Source: an uncultured Prevotella sp.
GTDB lineage: Bacteria; Bacteroidota; Bacteroidia; Bacteroidales; Bacteroidaceae
Direction: 5' to 3'
Assembly: GCA_900320905.1 (NCBI GenBank)
Contig: ONTZ01000004.1
Span: 78,896 to 142,895, forward strand
DNA: 64,000 nt
Shown here: positions 20,678 to 29,601 of the stretch, piece after piece
Layout of the letters: each line of letters starts with the position of its first letter
Position numbering within the stretch: the stretch's first letter is position 1
Translations under genes and position numbers: made by a program
The notes under the pieces: generated by a model
What the model was told of the DNA's origin: nothing
Databases searched by the model: none
The model's input: the letters and a program-made list of their open reading frames with translations, nothing else

Positions 20678-22453
20678 TTATGATTGAACTTCATGACCAA
20701 CTTTGCCATGTACAATAATGATTTTCCTTCCAAAGATGTTGTACCACCAGTAGGTGTCTCCCCATTCCTCACGCATCATCTCACCAACCTGCTCGATTGT
20801 CATACCAGGCTTTGCCTGACTTTCAAGAACCTCCCAGAACCGCTTGTAGCGATTGAAGATCGTTTCCTCCACGGGAATCATCATGCGCTTTTCCTCCGGG
20901 GCCTTGTCCATGAAAAGAATATAAGCCTCTTGGGCATGCAAGGGAAATTCCTCGTTTATGTGCGTCTTCACGAAATTACGCAGCGATGGCCAGAAGCGGC
21001 GGGAGTCACAGCGCAGCATGGCATAGAGCAGCGCCTGTTCCGAGGCCACTTTACTGTCGGATTCATACCAAAGGCTGATGCCATTGACAATATAACTATC
21101 GCTGTTCTCAACACCGGTAAGTTCATCGGGGTAGCATTTTTGCAAAGCCTTTATCTTTTCAGTGACCGGAACCGGTTGCCAGTTGTCGTAAAACAGATGG
21201 TGATGCAACTGCGCGGTATAGCGTTCCAACAACTCTTTATCTCCGCCGGCCAGGGCACAGCGGGAAAGAACTTTCAGGTAGAAGGGTGAGAAACCCGCCT
21301 GTATGGCATTTTCAAAATTCAGGCGAATGGCCTCATTTATCATGCCGTAGTTGTAATAGACCAGCGGCGAAGCGATGTCTAAAAGACTGACATGGACAGA
21401 ATCGGGGTTGTAGATCGGATAAATGTTGTTACCCATCTTAAACGAACGGTCGAGCAGGCCGCCCTCATTCATCAGGGCAATATTTTTGAGAAAGACCATC
21501 GTGGTCGTCGGCTCGGGGGTCTCTTCTGCGATATTGAGGACCTCCTTCCAGTTGTCGTCCTCGGCATGGCGAACCATGCGCATCTCGTCGATGTAGTTCT
21601 GATCATGGAACATGAGCGACGAGGTAAAGACGATGCCTGCAACGGCACACAGCACCGGAACAAACCACTTGGTCAGATACTTGCTACACAGCGGAATAAT
21701 CACAGAGACAGCACCCAACACCCAGAACGGGATGGAAAGATGCTCAGTACTGTCACTTGGGGTTATGAAGCGAGGCAAGCCTGCCAGCATGACATCGTCG
21801 GTTCTCAGATTTGAATAGAACTGTGTATGCCAGATGCTGGCGGTAAAGAGGAGCAAGACAAAACCCAGCACCTCGCGCCAGGTGATTTTTTCGGTAAGTG
21901 CCAGACAGAGCACGAAAAGCAAGGCAAACCATCCCAGCACCGGATAGAGACAAACGCCCAACAGATACCAGACCAGATGCCATTTACGTGGCGTCTGACA
22001 GGCTGCCCACAGGAGCAGCAACATGACAAGATAGCCTACCGACTGTGAGAACCAATAGCCTCTGATGGTAGATACATAGATCCAATAGCCCAAATCGACC
22101 ACCGAAGTGAGCAGACAGGCGACTGGCAGGAGCATCAGTGCAGAGGCACTGCCCTGTAACCGGAATGCCTTAGTACCCACAAAAACAATCAGCGCCCAGA
22201 TAGAAATCAGTACGCCTGCACCCAAGAGGGGATGACAGAAGAGTTGTGTGAGCCAGGCTCCCACATACTGCATCAGACCAAAGGGCTTCTGCATAAGGGC
22301 GTGAAAGAATGGGGCTCCATAGAGATACTCAGAACGGTCGTGTGCCGTATACAGCACTTCCTGATTAATATATAATATGTATACGGCAAATAATATGAAA
22401 GCCAACAGGCTTACATAAAGGACAGCACCCGATACTTTGTTGGTTTTATTCAT
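20678..22453 (-). CDS. Polytopic inner-membrane protein with TPR-like C-terminal domain (DUF6057-like), copy 1
   Basis: A 591-residue membrane protein. I start at MNKTNKVSGAVLYVSLLAF (22453), 24 bases after a promoter box; the frame extends upstream but across that promoter. Roughly ten hydrophobic helices occupy residues 10-300 (VSLLAFILFAVYILYI, GAGVLISIWALIVFVGTKAF, GYLVMLLLLWAACQTP, FALLFVLCLALT). The C-terminal part (about 320-590) is soluble and helical with TPR-like units. It shares the HDRSEYLYG/HYQEQYQLF-type N-terminal pattern and overall plan with copy 2. It is the first gene of an apparent five-gene run ending in the hybrid regulator. The function is unknown. Confidence 0.8.
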   Translation of the reverse strand: MNKTNKVSGAVLYVSLLAFILFAVYILYINQEVLYTAHDRSEYLYGAPFFHALMQKPFGLMQYVGAWLTQLFCHPLLGAGVLISIWALIVFVGTKAFRLQGSASALMLLPVACLLTSVVDLGYWIYVSTIRGYWFSQSVGYLVMLLLLWAACQTPRKWHLVWYLLGVCLYPVLGWFALLFVLCLALTEKITWREVLGFVLLLFTASIWHTQFYSNLRTDDVMLAGLPRFITPSDSTEHLSIPFWVLGAVSVIIPLCSKYLTKWFVPVLCAVAGIVFTSSLMFHDQNYIDEMRMVRHAEDDNWKEVLNIAEETPEPTTTMVFLKNIALMNEGGLLDRSFKMGNNIYPIYNPDSVHVSLLDIASPLVYYNYGMINEAIRLNFENAIQAGFSPFYLKVLSRCALAGGDKELLERYTAQLHHHLFYDNWQPVPVTEKIKALQKCYPDELTGVENSDSYIVNGISLWYESDSKVASEQALLYAMLRCDSRRFWPSLRNFVKTHINEEFPLHAQEAYILFMDKAPEEKRMMIPVEETIFNRYKRFWEVLESQAKPGMTIEQVGEMMREEWGDTYWWYNIFGRKIIIVHGKVGHEVQS

Positions 22454-22476
22454 CTTTGTTACTATTCTTTTCGCTG

Positions 22477-22508
22477 CAAAGGTAGCAACAATATTTAGAA
22501 TCCCCAAA
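22477..22508 (-). promoter_or_regulatory. Bacteroidetes promoter for the DUF6057/propeller/regulator operon
   Basis: On the minus strand TTTG (22508-22505), a 20-base spacer and TACCTTTG (22484-22477) match the -33/-7 consensus. The box ends 24 bases before the first start codon at 22453. Confidence 0.8.
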
Positions 22509-22549
22509 CTTTTCTCTGAAAACTTACGGAAAACATCATGTAATATATT

Positions 22550-22862
22550 GCCCCAGATTCTGGGCAAACCATTTTGGAAGTTCATTTATCTGCCCCAGAT
22601 CTGGGGGAAATCATTCCGACTTCGGAAAAACGTGCCCCAGATTCAGGGCAGGTTTCCCCCCACCGTGCATAAACGTGTCTCAGATTCAAGGCAAATAATT
22701 CCGATCTCGTAAAAACGTGCCTCAGATTTGGGGCAGATTTCCCCCCACCATGCATAAACGTGCCCCAGATTCAGGGCATATAATTCCGACCTCGGAAAAA
22801 CTTCCCCCGGATTCAGGGCAGGTTTCTACCCCCCGGGCATTGGTTTCCCCCAGATTTGGGGC
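22550..22862. repeat. Array of eight quasi-palindromes spaced about 42 bp apart
   Basis: Copies of a GCCCCAGATTCAGGGC-like core begin near 22550, 22592, 22633, 22674, 22718, 22762, 22803 and 22847. Copy 2 contains the perfect palindrome CCCCAGATCTGGGG; copy 1 is CCCAGA-T-TCTGGG. From copy 2 to copy 7 the sequences between cores alternate between two conserved types, one with ATTCCGACCTCGGAA (itself a dyad) and one with TTTCCCCCCACCGTGCATAAAC, giving an 84-bp higher-order repeat. It is not a CRISPR: the cores vary and the spacers are conserved. Confidence 0.85.
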
Positions 22863-22921
22863 TGATTTTTGCACACCGGAAACGACAATAATGATTTTCA
22901 AGGCTTATGGCTATAAAATCG

Positions 22922-22952
22922 AAAGCATCCCTACCAAACGGCAGGGATGCTT
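22922..22952 (-). terminator. Hairpin terminator after the lipoprotein gene
   Basis: AAAGCATCCCT pairs with AGGGATGCTTT around a 9-base loop. On the minus strand it lies 27 bases beyond the stop at 22980 and is followed by an AT-rich but interrupted T tract. Confidence 0.65.
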
Positions 22953-22979
22953 TATAAATTTTATACCGATAAGGAATGA

Positions 22980-23711
22980 TTATTCCTCGTAGTAAACAGC
23001 GTTCAGCGTCATAGAACCGCTGTAGAGCATGAGGTCGAGGTCACGACCCTCACCGCCCTTGGCACATTCCTTAGCCAGAGTCTCGGTGATCTGAAGCTCA
23101 TTCTGACCATCATGCCACTTCACGTGATCGTAATAGGTGTTACTCCACCAACCGTTCATGACCTTCAGGTCGAAGTCCTCAGTCACGTCTGATACGTCGA
23201 AAATCAAAGTCTTCAGGCCAAAGTAAACATCATCGGGGATAGTGGGCAGATGTGCACCTTCAGTAGAACTGAAACGCATAGCTGCTGCATCCCATGCTGC
23301 AGGCTGGAATGGCACCTGATCAGGATTAGCTGCAACGTCACCATAGATGTAGAATCTCTCGAGGGCATTGGTAATCTCCTGACACTCAATCACAGCACTA
23401 TCCTTCAGAACAGTACCATCGGGACAAAGGGCAGTCATAACCACTTTATGCGATCCAAGCTTCATCTTTTTCCAAGCATAGTTACCGACAAAGTCCTTAC
23501 CACCGATATTCCAAGTTGCATTGACAGGAGCGGAGGTCGAACAGGTAATCACGTTACCATTAGCGCCACTGGCAGCCTTGTCAACAGAGATGCTGGTCAT
23601 TGACTTCAGCTGATCTGCAGTGATGTGGCCTGCGTTGCCGATATCCTCATGAACAGGATCGCAAGCGATAATCGCACATACTGCGGCAAAAACCAAAATT
23701 ATCTTTTTCAT
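22980..23711 (-). CDS. Surface lipoprotein of SusC/SusD pair 2 (possible glycan-binding protein)
   Basis: A 243-residue lipoprotein with signal peptide MKKIILVFAAVCAIIAC (lipid cysteine at 17). After a short linker it appears all-beta: an early immunoglobulin-like part (VITCSTSAPVNATWNIGGK, GSHKVVMTALCPDGTVL) and a C-terminal part with aromatic-rich strands (MNGWWSNTYYDHVKWHDGQNEL). I do not recognise a named family. Its place as third gene after SusC and SusD (22-base gap), together with its size and anchor, is typical of accessory surface glycan-binding proteins, and the exposed Trp/Tyr residues would suit carbohydrate binding. That role is inferred from context. A hairpin terminator follows. 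Confidence 0.7.
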   Translation of the reverse strand: MKKIILVFAAVCAIIACDPVHEDIGNAGHITADQLKSMTSISVDKAASGANGNVITCSTSAPVNATWNIGGKDFVGNYAWKKMKLGSHKVVMTALCPDGTVLKDSAVIECQEITNALERFYIYGDVAANPDQVPFQPAAWDAAAMRFSSTEGAHLPTIPDDVYFGLKTLIFDVSDVTEDFDLKVMNGWWSNTYYDHVKWHDGQNELQITETLAKECAKGGEGRDLDLMLYSGSMTLNAVYYEE

Positions 23712-23732
23712 ATTGTTTGCTTATCTTATTAA

Positions 23733-25709
23733 TTAATACAGAACTTTATATGTGTACTCAGCAGGAGATGCATCTTCATCCCATCCAGGATTCTGCTTCA
23801 TCTTACCACTTGACAGCGTAATCTGAGACTGCGGTTTGGGCAGGAAGCCCTTGGTATCAGCATAACGCTTAGCCCAAGAACAGGTCATGTGCTCCAAAGA
23901 GACCTTCGCACTGTGCTTACCATAGCAGGTAATCTGCTTACCCTTCTGAGCCTGAAGAGCCTTGGCAGCGTATGAGGTCTGACTGTGACCGTCAACACCA
24001 GACCAACGGCGCATATCGTTGAAACGGAGTCCCTCGAGAGCAAACTCCCAACGACGCTCGTTCTGGATATTCTTCAAAGAGTATCCTGTTTGAGGAACAC
24101 CTGCACGGGCCTGAACCTGATTCATGTACTGAGCATCACCAGTGAGCTCTGTCAGCATCAGCAGCACGTCAGCATAACGCATCAGGTAGTAATCCTCGAA
24201 GTGGTCACCCTGCTGTTTGTTGTCAAGCGAACTTGAAGAATAACCCTCACACTTTGACCACCATGAATCGTTGTCGGCAGCACAAGCGTCAAGGTTGACA
24301 TCTGCGTACTTCTTGACAGCATAGCCTGACTCCTCATTGTCATCCTTCTCGTAGGTATAGGCCTCAAGCTCATTATCGAGATCGATTAAAGTAGCAAGCT
24401 TACGGATGTCCGTATAACCTTTACCATCATTACCAGATCTCTCAGCATCAGTCCAGTCGTCCCAGATATTGCATGAAGGAGTACCCTGACCCCAACCCTG
24501 GTTGAACGGATAGGTCTTATCACGCTTACCATTGTCATTGGTAGCACCGTTACGAAGGCCCCAGAAGCATGACAGATAGTTAGAATACATACGCGGGTTG
24601 CAGTAGGTACCACCGATATTCCAGTTAGAAGCATTCATAAACTGAATCTGGAAGATTTCCTCGTCGTTGCCGTTACCATTACCTGGCTTGTCGAAGCAGT
24701 CAGCAGGATCCATGTCAGCAATGAATGCATAGCCGTGAGTACCCTCCTTGTTGCCGGTACCATCCTCATTATCATGAGCCTCAGCCCAAAGCAGACTGTT
24801 TGAGTACTGCCAAAGTGAACGGAAGTCTTTCAGGAGCTTGTAACCACCATTGGAAACGATGTCCTTCAGATAGTTGACAACATCGGCCTTGGAAACAGAA
24901 GCCTTATCGCAGCCCTCCTGCTTGATAGCCTCACCAGCGCGGTCAACAAGATTCATTGTAGTAGCATCATCAGTAGCGAGCTCACCTACGCCTTTGTAGA
25001 AGCCAGCCCAGAACATCCATGCGCGGGCCAGCATAGCCTCTGCTGCAAACTTATTAGCGTGACCATCACCTTGTACGCCATATCCTGACGCTCTATTCAT
25101 GAGGTTCATACCGGAAATAAAGTCAGCGATAATCTGCGGGTAGATCACTTCCTCAGCGCTTACCTGCTCTTTCATCTCGTCAGTAATGGTAGTAGCTGTC
25201 ATCAGGGGCACATCACCGTACATCTGAGTCAGCAGGAGATTATAGAAACCACGCATGAAGAATGCCTCACCAAGAAGCTGATTACGCATTGCTTTCTGCT
25301 TGTCAGTCCAAGCCACGTTATCGATGGTCTCAATCTGGTTGTTGGCACGTGAGACACCACCATAGATAAGGGTAAAATCTGCCTCATACTGGTTAGCACT
25401 TGCCGTTGTGAAATGATGCAGTGACTTTGCCACATTGTCCTGCAGACCACCACTTCCGTAGCAGTCGTCAGACATCAGTGACCACCAATAGAAAGGATTA
25501 TTCAAAATACCACTTTGGTCGCCGCCACCCAGCGTATTCATAATACTATAGGTAGCTGCATTCAGAGCTTCAACATCTCCTGGCTTACCAGGGAACGTAG
25601 CCGCAGTCAACTCTGTCACACGCGGATCAGTGTCCAGCATGTCGTTACAAGATGTAAACACGGTTGCTGCAGACAAAACAGCTAACGATGATAAAATATA
25701 TTTCTTCAT
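23733..25709 (-). CDS. SusD-like outer-membrane glycan-binding lipoprotein (pair 2)
   Basis: A 658-residue lipoprotein; MKKYILSSLAVLSAATVFTSC places the lipid cysteine at 21. RagB/SusD features are MLDTDPRVTEL after the anchor, LLGEAFFMRGFYNLLLTQMYGDVPL in the TPR-like part, and YLMRYADVLLMLTELTG plus IQNERRWEFALEGLRFNDMRRW near the C terminus. It would bind substrate at the cell surface over the SusC pore. It lies 15 bases after its SusC partner and 21 bases before the small surface lipoprotein, forming a three-gene operon. Confidence 0.95.
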   Translation of the reverse strand: MKKYILSSLAVLSAATVFTSCNDMLDTDPRVTELTAATFPGKPGDVEALNAATYSIMNTLGGGDQSGILNNPFYWWSLMSDDCYGSGGLQDNVAKSLHHFTTASANQYEADFTLIYGGVSRANNQIETIDNVAWTDKQKAMRNQLLGEAFFMRGFYNLLLTQMYGDVPLMTATTITDEMKEQVSAEEVIYPQIIADFISGMNLMNRASGYGVQGDGHANKFAAEAMLARAWMFWAGFYKGVGELATDDATTMNLVDRAGEAIKQEGCDKASVSKADVVNYLKDIVSNGGYKLLKDFRSLWQYSNSLLWAEAHDNEDGTGNKEGTHGYAFIADMDPADCFDKPGNGNGNDEEIFQIQFMNASNWNIGGTYCNPRMYSNYLSCFWGLRNGATNDNGKRDKTYPFNQGWGQGTPSCNIWDDWTDAERSGNDGKGYTDIRKLATLIDLDNELEAYTYEKDDNEESGYAVKKYADVNLDACAADNDSWWSKCEGYSSSSLDNKQQGDHFEDYYLMRYADVLLMLTELTGDAQYMNQVQARAGVPQTGYSLKNIQNERRWEFALEGLRFNDMRRWSGVDGHSQTSYAAKALQAQKGKQITCYGKHSAKVSLEHMTCSWAKRYADTKGFLPKPQSQITLSSGKMKQNPGWDEDASPAEYTYKVLY

Positions 25710-25724
25710 AACTTTATTGTCGAA

Positions 25725-28700
25725 TTAGAATTTAATATTTGCACCTACCAGATAAGTACGAGATGGCGGGTAAAGACCCAGGTCAACGCCTGATGCCCAG
25801 CCATTACCACCAGCTGAGTTACCTACCTCAGGATCGAGACCGGTGTAACCGGTGAAGGTGATCAGGTTCTGAGCCTGAACATAGAGACGGAGCTGCTGGA
25901 ACGGACAACCCTTCCAGATGTTCTTGAAGTCGTAACCGAGAGTAATAGTCTTGATCTTGAAGTAGTCAGCATCCTCCATGTAACGGGTAGATACATAGTT
26001 GGTGTTCGGAGAACCAGTAGAGGAAATCTTCGGCTGGTCATTAGAAGTGCCCTCACCATACCAACGGTTGAAGATTGTGGTATCGTAGTTCTGATAAGGA
26101 GCATCACTGAATGAACGGTAAGAACGCATGATCTGCATACCGAATGCACCGGCACCGTTGACAGCGAAGTCAAAGCCCTTATATGCCAAGCCGAGGTTAA
26201 CACCCAGCATCACATCGGGGTTAGGATTACCAATCTCATGACGGTCGCAAGTTTCACCTTCTGCATAGGTAATCACACCATCACCATTCCAGTCATCCCA
26301 GATACAGTCACCAGGCTGTGCACCATCCCAAGTCGGTTTCTCAAGTCCCGGATGTGCAGCAAGAGACTGAGCGTTATATTGATCAATCTGGGCCTGATTC
26401 TGGAAGATACCGCTGTAAGACATACCATAGAAGTAACCGATGGGCTTGCCTTCCTCAGCACGGTAGATGTACTCAGTACCCTGTGAGAGCACACCACTCG
26501 GACCATTGATATAGTGGTTCTGGTTGGCAATACGCGTTACCTCATTCTTATTAGTAGTAAAGTTCACGCCTACATTGTAGCTGAAGTCCTTACCGATTCT
26601 GTCGTTCCAGGTAAGAGCGAGCTCAATACCAGTATTCTTCACGTCACCACCATTGACGGCAGCGGGATTGGTACCGTCCCAAGAAACCTGCTGACCACCG
26701 ATCAGCCAGTCCTTCGTGGTCTTCTTATACCAGTCGAAGTTCACGCCTAAGCGGCTGTTGAGGAAACGGGCGTCAAAACCGAAGTCGAGCTGCTCAGAAG
26801 TCTCCCAAGTCAGGTCAGGATTCGGTACGATGTTTGCATAAGCACCGGTATGTGGCGTACCAGCAACAGATGTTGCCATGTCAGAACCGAACTTGTAACC
26901 ACTGTCGCCTGCCTCACCTGACAGAGCGATCGTAGCCAGATACTGGTACTTAGCAATATCCTTATTACCGTTCTGACCCCAGCTTGCACGGATCTTGAAG
27001 AAGTCCAGCCAACTCTTTGTGCTATCCATGAAGCTCTCATTAGAAACTACCCAACCGGCAGATACAGAGGGGAATGTACCCCAGCGCTTACCGTCGGTGA
27101 AGATACTTGAACCATCAGTACGCAAGGTAAAGGTAGCCATGTATTTCTCATTCCAGTCCCAAGTCAGACGACCGAACCAAGAAGCGAGATACTCTTCATC
27201 ATTGGGCTTACCTGTCAGAGTAGCATCGGTTGCATTGACAAGTTTAACATTTGACAGCCATGCAGAAGGCCACCCCTTCAAGGTTGCGAGCTGATCTCCA
27301 AAGTTCACCTTGTTTGATCCACCAATATTGAAGCTCCAAGCGGTGCTCTGGAAAGACTGACCAACCATTGCGCTGATCTTGTGACCTGCAATCAGAGGAA
27401 GATCGTATGTAAGGGTATTCTCTACAGACCAATTGGTATTCAACCAAGCGCTCTGGTTAACACTGTAGACAGGTGATGTAGCATTACCATAACCAGAAGA
27501 ACGTGGCTCACCATAGTTGCGGTAACCACCTGAACCCCAGTTATAGTTGAACTGTGAACGGAGTCTCAGACCCTTGATAGGCTGGATGGTCAGGAAAGCA
27601 GTAGCATTGGCATTGAAGTTGCGGCTCTCTGCCATAGAATTGAAACCACCCTTATCGAGGTTCTCGTACGGGTTGCTGAACAGAGAAGCGTTCCAGCCAT
27701 TACCGTAAGCGATGTCACCATTAAACTCCTGATAATAATAGATGTCGCCATTGTCAGCATACTGCGGCACGAGCGGACAAGTCTGGAGCAGGCTGTGGAT
27801 ATAGCTCCAGTACATGCCGTCCTCAGCCAGGTCGTGACTTCTGTTGTAGCCGATAGAGATATTCTCACCGATGGTGATGGCATCGAAATCCTTGGCCTTC
27901 AGGAGCACGTGGTCGCTGTTGATACGGATGGTGTGACGCTTGTAGTAAGAAGCTCTGTCAGCACCCATGATACCGTCGTTACCAGTATAGGTGTAAGACA
28001 TAGCGAACTTAGACATGTCGTTACCACCGGTCAAGGTCACAGAATGGTTCTGCTGGAGAGCGTTCTTGTTCTCGAAAGCCTTCCACCAGTCAGTGCCTTC
28101 CCAACCACTATTCACCTTAGCGAGAATGTCAGCAGGAACATAGCCGGCCCAATCCATCTTCTGACCAGAAGTGTTGAAGGTATACTCATCAATGATGGTC
28201 ATATACTGCTGAGCATTGAGAAGTTGCGGACGCTTGTAGGCGTTAGACCAACCGAAAGCGCCGTTGTAGCTGAGCTCTATCTTACCAGCCTTACCCTGTC
28301 TGGTGGTCACGAGGATCACACCGTTGGCAGCACGGGCACCGTAGATGGCAGCCGAAGCAGCATCCTTCAAAATGTCGATGCTCTCGATATCAGCAGGGTT
28401 GATGTCGTCAAGGCTACCACCTGCTACACCGTCAATGACGTAAAGAGGTGCTGAGTTACCTGTGGTACCGATACCACGGATGTAGACCTTGTAGCCCTTA
28501 CCTGGCTGAGTAGAAGACTGGGTGATCTGCACACCAGGCGTGCTTGACTGCATAGCCTCAAGTGCATTGGTAGTGTTCAGTTTGGCGATGTCCTCACCTT
28601 TCACCTGAACAGTAGCACCTGTCACCAACTTTTTCTTCTGGACACCGTAACCGATAACAACAACCTCATCCAGTGAGTTGTTGTCTTCTTCGATAGTTAC

Positions 28701-29018
28701 ATTAAAAATAGACTGATTGCCTACAGCAATCTCCTTAGTAGTGTAGCCGATGTAACTGATGACCAGTGTAGCACCGGGCTTCACGTTGAGTGTAAAGTTT
28801 CCGTCGAAATCGGTCACCACACCATTCGAGGTTCCCTTTTCAACGACACTTGCACCAATTACGGGACCCTGAGAGTCAGAGATAGTACCCGTAATCTTCT
28901 TCGTTGCCTGCTGGACGTTTTGCACGTCGCCAGCGGCATAGGCATTTGATGAATAGCCGAGACCCAAGAGAGCCATGGCACTCATCAGCAGCGCTGTCTT
29001 TCTAAATTTTCGATTCAT
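25725..29018 (-). CDS. SusC-like TonB-dependent outer-membrane transporter (pair 2)
   Basis: A 1097-residue receptor. I start at MNRKFRKTALLMSAMALLG (29018), which gives a normal signal peptide, rather than at the Met 25 codons upstream (29093). In order: a carboxypeptidase-regulatory-like domain (KITGTISDSQGPVIGASVV, LNVKPGATLVISYIGYTT), the TonB-box region VVVIGYGVQKKKLVTGATV, the plug (VYIRGIGTTGNSAPLYVIDGV, ILKDAASAAIYGARAANGVILV) and a beta-barrel ending VGANIKF. It imports oligosaccharides with its SusD partner. The leader is about 200 bases, with a consensus promoter at its far end, leaving room for regulation in the untranslated region. Confidence 0.96.
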   Translation of the reverse strand: MNRKFRKTALLMSAMALLGLGYSSNAYAAGDVQNVQQATKKITGTISDSQGPVIGASVVEKGTSNGVVTDFDGNFTLNVKPGATLVISYIGYTTKEIAVGNQSIFNVTIEEDNNSLDEVVVIGYGVQKKKLVTGATVQVKGEDIAKLNTTNALEAMQSSTPGVQITQSSTQPGKGYKVYIRGIGTTGNSAPLYVIDGVAGGSLDDINPADIESIDILKDAASAAIYGARAANGVILVTTRQGKAGKIELSYNGAFGWSNAYKRPQLLNAQQYMTIIDEYTFNTSGQKMDWAGYVPADILAKVNSGWEGTDWWKAFENKNALQQNHSVTLTGGNDMSKFAMSYTYTGNDGIMGADRASYYKRHTIRINSDHVLLKAKDFDAITIGENISIGYNRSHDLAEDGMYWSYIHSLLQTCPLVPQYADNGDIYYYQEFNGDIAYGNGWNASLFSNPYENLDKGGFNSMAESRNFNANATAFLTIQPIKGLRLRSQFNYNWGSGGYRNYGEPRSSGYGNATSPVYSVNQSAWLNTNWSVENTLTYDLPLIAGHKISAMVGQSFQSTAWSFNIGGSNKVNFGDQLATLKGWPSAWLSNVKLVNATDATLTGKPNDEEYLASWFGRLTWDWNEKYMATFTLRTDGSSIFTDGKRWGTFPSVSAGWVVSNESFMDSTKSWLDFFKIRASWGQNGNKDIAKYQYLATIALSGEAGDSGYKFGSDMATSVAGTPHTGAYANIVPNPDLTWETSEQLDFGFDARFLNSRLGVNFDWYKKTTKDWLIGGQQVSWDGTNPAAVNGGDVKNTGIELALTWNDRIGKDFSYNVGVNFTTNKNEVTRIANQNHYINGPSGVLSQGTEYIYRAEEGKPIGYFYGMSYSGIFQNQAQIDQYNAQSLAAHPGLEKPTWDGAQPGDCIWDDWNGDGVITYAEGETCDRHEIGNPNPDVMLGVNLGLAYKGFDFAVNGAGAFGMQIMRSYRSFSDAPYQNYDTTIFNRWYGEGTSNDQPKISSTGSPNTNYVSTRYMEDADYFKIKTITLGYDFKNIWKGCPFQQLRLYVQAQNLITFTGYTGLDPEVGNSAGGNGWASGVDLGLYPPSRTYLVGANIKF

Positions 29019-29601
29019 ACTTGAGTTAACTATAATTAATTGGTTTGTAATGAATACAACTAGGTATTTGAATGGAAGCAATAACTTCCTCATAGCCTGT
29101 AAGCCTGCTTAGCGGGCATACGGCCAGACATTAGGACGAGTTGTTTTGGTTCATACGTTTTGATTCCTTTTTGAGTTTATATGTTAAATAGTTGATAAGT
29201 AATTTCCCAATCGGGTGTATAATCGGGTGCAAAGGTAAACCTATTTTTTTAAAAAAACAAATTTTTTATAATAAAAGTTTTGTTTCTTCGCAAAATATTG
29301 CCTTGTCCTTTCAATTGTCGGCTGCAAAGGTAGAACAATATGGTTTAAAGCGCTTTGCGGATTGAAACAAACTTTTTGCCAATTGTATCAAATTCTTTAA
29401 TTGTTACATCATACGGGGACATTTTCTTAGGGCCGGTTACAAATAATAAAGTGTTTGTTGCGTTAAGAAAAATCACAAATTGTGAAAAAACGAACCTTTG
29501 CAAGCGATAACCATTAAAGGTGAGAGCACCCATAAACTAGGCTAAGTGTGAGAGCATGTAAACCTAAATATCACAATTTTCTAACTAATTAATTTAAACG
29601 T
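29019..29601. other. Divergent intergenic region between SusC pairs 2 and 3
   Basis: These 583 bases hold the minus-strand promoter and long leader of SusC pair 2 (29019-29261), a second minus-strand TACCTTTG-like box at 29325-29332 without a -33 partner, and the leader of SusC pair 3. On the plus strand the closest promoter-like box is AACCTTTG near 29493, one base off consensus and without a -33 element. A 62-residue minus-strand frame at 29345-29533 has no recognisable features and is not called. Confidence 0.6.
29230..29261 (-). promoter_or_regulatory. Bacteroidetes promoter for SusC/SusD pair 2
   Basis: On the minus strand TTTG (29261-29258), a 20-base spacer and TACCTTTG (29237-29230). 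The leader to the SusC start is about 200 bases long. Confidence 0.75.

Larger units (their letters stand above)
22454..22979. other. Long intergenic region: promoter, palindrome array, terminator
   Basis: These 526 bases hold no convincing gene. From left to right they contain the minus-strand promoter of the DUF6057/propeller operon, a 313-base array of eight quasi-palindromes, and the hairpin that follows the lipoprotein gene at 22980. Short frames that read through the array are repetitive and are not supported as proteins. Confidence 0.8.

Noticed and set aside
22550-22862. Possible CRISPR array (regularly spaced palindromic repeats)
   Set aside because: The repeat cores vary between copies while most of the sequences between them are conserved in two alternating types, the reverse of a CRISPR. 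No cas genes are present.
22600-22992. Short plus-strand frames through the palindrome array as a repeat protein
   Set aside because: Their sequences simply translate the DNA repeat and there is no start context or homology.
29345-29533. 62-residue minus-strand frame in the divergent SusC intergenic region
   Set aside because: No recognisable domain, no good promoter, and it lies across the leader of the plus-strand SusC gene.
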